DNA of 5,384 nt. Origin: UBA288 sp964461885. GTDB lineage: Archaea; Halobacteriota; Methanomicrobia; Methanomicrobiales; Methanospirillaceae. Made by a program: the position numbers and the translations under genes. The DNA lies in the NCBI GenBank assembly GCA_964461885.1, contig CAYWVY010000098.1, positions 1-5,384 on the forward strand, given 5' to 3'. Below are positions 3,731 through 5,384 of the stretch, one piece after another; the first letter of the stretch is position 1; each line of letters opens with the position of its first letter. The notes beneath the pieces are model-generated. The model saw only the letters and a program-made list of their open reading frames with translations, did no database searches and was not told the origin of the DNA.

Positions 3731-4522
3731 TTATTGCAAAACATTACTCAGACAGGCAAATATAAGCAGATGTGCAGGATAGTATATATAGAAGATCCAT
3801 TTCAACGGTTTGCCTCGTTTCCCGTTATAGGACCAAATCAACGCTCCGGGTATAATGGCACAGATACAGTTTATAACTGCGTAGATAGTAACCTGAGACC
3901 AATTAAATCCAAAGCCATTAAAGGCTTGACCAAATATGTAAAGCCCTAACGCCCAAACGATTATTGTGACCGTTCTGTATGTTTTCTTATTTGCAAGGTA
4001 GAGTGCAACGATAAGTATAATTCCAGCTATACCATAGTCACACTTTGCATAACCTGCAAAAAGAATGAGAAATAGCAAAGCTGGGATAAATATGAGCAGT
4101 TTCTTTTTGGAGGCTTTTTTCTCCAACATTTGATAGATGTAAATTGCGACAACGCCAAGTGCCAATGTAAAGAATACATTTGTTAGATGTAGCCGTAATA
4201 GCCCGGTAAAAAATCCTTCGACACTTGCGTTTTGAATACTGAACGCGTAATAGAAAATGGGTTCAGAAATCACTGCAAACAACATAAGACGCCCGATGTA
4301 TTTTGGCAAACTACGTGTTTTTGAAGCACCTTCAGCAATCATAAACGCAAACAGAGGAAATGCAATCCTTCCTATACCTTCCATAAGGTTTATGATCAAA
4401 TATGATGTGCTCAACGACATGCCGGGGAATATAGACAGCAAACCACTTTGTCCCAATATTTTGGCAAAATGGTCAACGGTCATAGCGATTATCGCAATTA
4501 TCTTCAAACTAAACGTTGTCAT
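3731..4522 (-). CDS. TraX-family polytopic membrane protein
   Basis: The 263-residue protein carries TraX-family hallmarks in order: SLKIIAIIAMTVDHFAK (5-21), GRIAFPLFAFMIAEG (51-65) with a TRSLPKYIGRL loop, NVFFTLALG (115-123), and the terminal YNGKRGK...FYIYYPAHL segment (232-252). About eight hydrophobic segments span the membrane. The founding member acetylates F-plasmid pilin in Escherichia coli; many Firmicutes carry homologues without F pili whose substrate is unknown, and they resemble membrane acyltransferases. ATG at 4522 follows AGGAG by seven bases; an earlier TTG at 4546 would overlap the upstream gene. The gene starts 20 bases after the lipoprotein stop, so the two are probably co-transcribed. 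It might modify surface products encoded nearby, which is inference. Confidence 0.85.
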   Translation of the reverse strand: MTTFSLKIIAIIAMTVDHFAKILGQSGLLSIFPGMSLSTSYLIINLMEGIGRIAFPLFAFMIAEGASKTRSLPKYIGRLMLFAVISEPIFYYAFSIQNASVEGFFTGLLRLHLTNVFFTLALGVVAIYIYQMLEKKASKKKLLIFIPALLFLILFAGYAKCDYGIAGIILIVALYLANKKTYRTVTIIVWALGLYIFGQAFNGFGFNWSQVTIYAVINCICAIIPGALIWSYNGKRGKPLKWIFYIYYPAHLLIFACLSNVLQ

Positions 4523-4542
4523 GTGGCTGCTCCTACAAATCT

Positions 4543-4941
4543 TCAACTATCCTGCGACACAAGAAAGATAACATTACCATCATTGCCGGATGTAGCGGTT
4601 GTTTTCACAATATAATCGGAATTACTTGGAACGGCAAAGGAAGCTGTTTCGCCGACCTTCACAGACACAGACTCCCCAGAGAGTATGAACTCACCATCAT
4701 TCAATCTGTGCCAAACTTCGACAGTAATTTCAGAAGGACCTTCTGTTGATTTGAATTGTATCATCAACTTTACTGCCTCCGTGGTCTGCCCATCATAAAG
4801 CTCTCCTTGTTGGCCTATACGAAGGAAAGCTGTTTTTTCATCTGCATCAGCGTCAAAAGGATTTGGATCAGAGTTGTTGGTGCAGCCGACAAGCCCCAAT
4901 ATGCAGATCAACACCAATACTGCGGCAATTATCTTTTTCAT
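4543..4941 (-). CDS. Predicted lipoprotein
   Basis: The 132-residue protein starts MKKIIAAVLVLICILGLVGC, a lipoprotein signal with C20 as the acylated residue. A short acidic linker (21-36, rich in D and N) leads to a beta-rich domain at about 37-132 (VKLMIQF, EITVEVWHRL, VSVKVGETASFAV, VIFLVSQ). The alternating strands suggest an Ig-like or beta-sandwich fold; I recognise no named family. A strong GGAGG lies seven bases before the ATG. The signal peptide closely resembles that of the other lipoprotein here while the mature parts do not, so signal and linker may have been reused by recombination. Likely located on the outer face of the membrane and co-expressed with the TraX-like gene. Confidence 0.75.
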   Translation of the reverse strand: MKKIIAAVLVLICILGLVGCTNNSDPNPFDADADEKTAFLRIGQQGELYDGQTTEAVKLMIQFKSTEGPSEITVEVWHRLNDGEFILSGESVSVKVGETASFAVPSNSDYIVKTTATSGNDGNVIFLVSQDS

Positions 4942-4965
4942 GCTTACACCTCCGTTTCGTCAGTC

Positions 4966-5043
4966 TTTTCAGTACGACCGTGTTCGCTTGTAGTCGTCGA
5001 TTGATCGGCGGCTTTATTCTTTGCATCGTCAAATTGGAATTGG
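4966..5043. repeat. Linker repeat, copy 3 (78-bp form)
   Basis: The core 4966-5011 matches copies 1 and 2 at 45 of 46 bases. The extension to 5043 matches copy 1 at 27 of 32. It lies between the SUKH gene stop and the lipoprotein start. On the minus strand an overlapping small frame (4944-5060) runs through it. Confidence 0.9.
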
Positions 5044-5049
5044 TCAGTA

Positions 5050-5384
5050 TTACACTTCATCGTTATAATACTTGGTTATCAAATCAGCAATATCTTTTGC
5101 CACCTCACGAATTTCAAATAGTTCGTGTTCCCAAATGTAAATTGCCGTTGTATCTGTTTCGCCGTTTTCAAGAACACGATAACAGTAATAATCACCGCAA
5201 CCATTGGTCGCAAAGAAAACAAAACGATTGACTTTTTCTTCAAATTCCTCGGGGTCAAGGTATTCGGGGAATATCTCTCTGTTTTCCCTTACATGGCTGA
5301 TAATTCTTTCTGCTGAAAGCAAAAACCAATGGTCACCATTTGTTTCTCGTAGCAATGCTTTGAGTTCTTCGGGGAATGTGAACC
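5050..5384 (-). CDS. SUKH (SMI1/KNR4) family protein, 5' end outside the window
   Basis: The frame is open to the right edge; the visible 110 residues begin FTFPEELKALLRETNG, the usual start of the SMI1/KNR4 core. The conserved centre VNRFVFFATNGCGDYYCYR follows, then an IYIWEHE strand and a final helix (REVAKDIADLITKYYNDEV). SUKH proteins are typically cytosolic immunity proteins that neutralise polymorphic or contact-dependent toxins, though some have other roles. No toxin gene is visible; it could lie to the right. The TTG at 5355 is internal to the domain and not the start. A linker repeat lies seven bases beyond the stop. Confidence 0.8.
   Translation of the reverse strand, partial: FTFPEELKALLRETNGDHWFLLSAERIISHVRENREIFPEYLDPEEFEEKVNRFVFFATNGCGDYYCYRVLENGETDTTAIYIWEHELFEIREVAKDIADLITKYYNDEV

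Noticed and set aside
3088..5011. CRISPR array
   Set aside because: Only three copies separated by about 540 and 1250 bases of coding DNA; spacing and content do not fit a CRISPR.
3088..5011. Integron attC sites
   Set aside because: No GTTRRRY core or paired R/L boxes are visible and no integrase is present; only the strand-asymmetric fold is reminiscent.
4863..5231. Plus-strand ORFs sharing FSTTVFACSRRLIGG in several places
   Set aside because: The shared peptide is simply the reverse translation of the 46-bp repeat; no ribosome-binding sites or conserved flanking protein support coding.
1..5384. tRNA, rRNA, insertion sequence or integrase genes
   Set aside because: No tRNA cloverleaf, rRNA segment, transposase or recombinase motif is visible in any frame.

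Overview
The window looks like accessory or flanking DNA from a low-to-moderate-GC Clostridia-type Firmicute, probably gut-associated. This rests on strong GGAGG ribosome-binding sites, a textbook sigma-A promoter, hairpin-plus-U-tract terminators, LVGC lipoboxes and the gene families present. Every convincing gene lies on the minus strand, so it reads from right (5384) to left (1).

Right block (5384-2450): a SUKH/SMI1-KNR4 protein cut by the window edge, a lipoprotein, a TraX-family membrane protein, a second lipoprotein, a 48-residue two-helix membrane peptide, and an ECF-type sigma factor. Three near-identical 46-bp repeats (3088-3133, 3674-3719, 4966-5011), plus smaller duplicated stop-codon and start-codon boundary sequences, link these genes. 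The block therefore looks like a modular, recombination-built array of small envelope genes. The ECF sigma gene ends abruptly, and a 5'-truncated fragment of a BTAD (SARP/AfsR-type) regulator starts at the same point. That is best read as a deletion scar.

Central control region (1944-1598): there is no conventional gene, but it is dense in structure. It holds nine GTC-headed sites on an 11-bp grid, then a long hairpin burying a ribosome-binding site. Next comes a possible 35-codon leader peptide with a Rho-independent terminator inside it, and then a second hairpin that overlaps the leader stop codon and buries the ribosome-binding site of the next gene. This reads as a two-stage, translation-dependent attenuator. 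It stands in front of an operon of a region-4-only sigma-like protein and a PemK/MazF-family toxin with a cysteine-rich tail. Such sigma/PemK pairs occur in clostridial integrative and conjugative elements; no integrase, relaxase or other transfer gene is visible here.

Left block (473-1): a terminator closes the toxin operon. A near-consensus promoter then starts a leader of about 335 nt containing hairpins and GTC repeats. It ends at a ribosome-binding site and the first seven codons of what is probably pyrG (CTP synthase).

The most novel element is the combination of phased repeats, leader ORF, internal terminator and SD-sequestering hairpin controlling a sigma-like/toxin operon. The repeat-linked lipoprotein/TraX array is second. 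No similarity search or folding software was available; family names rest on recognised motifs and structures were paired by hand.
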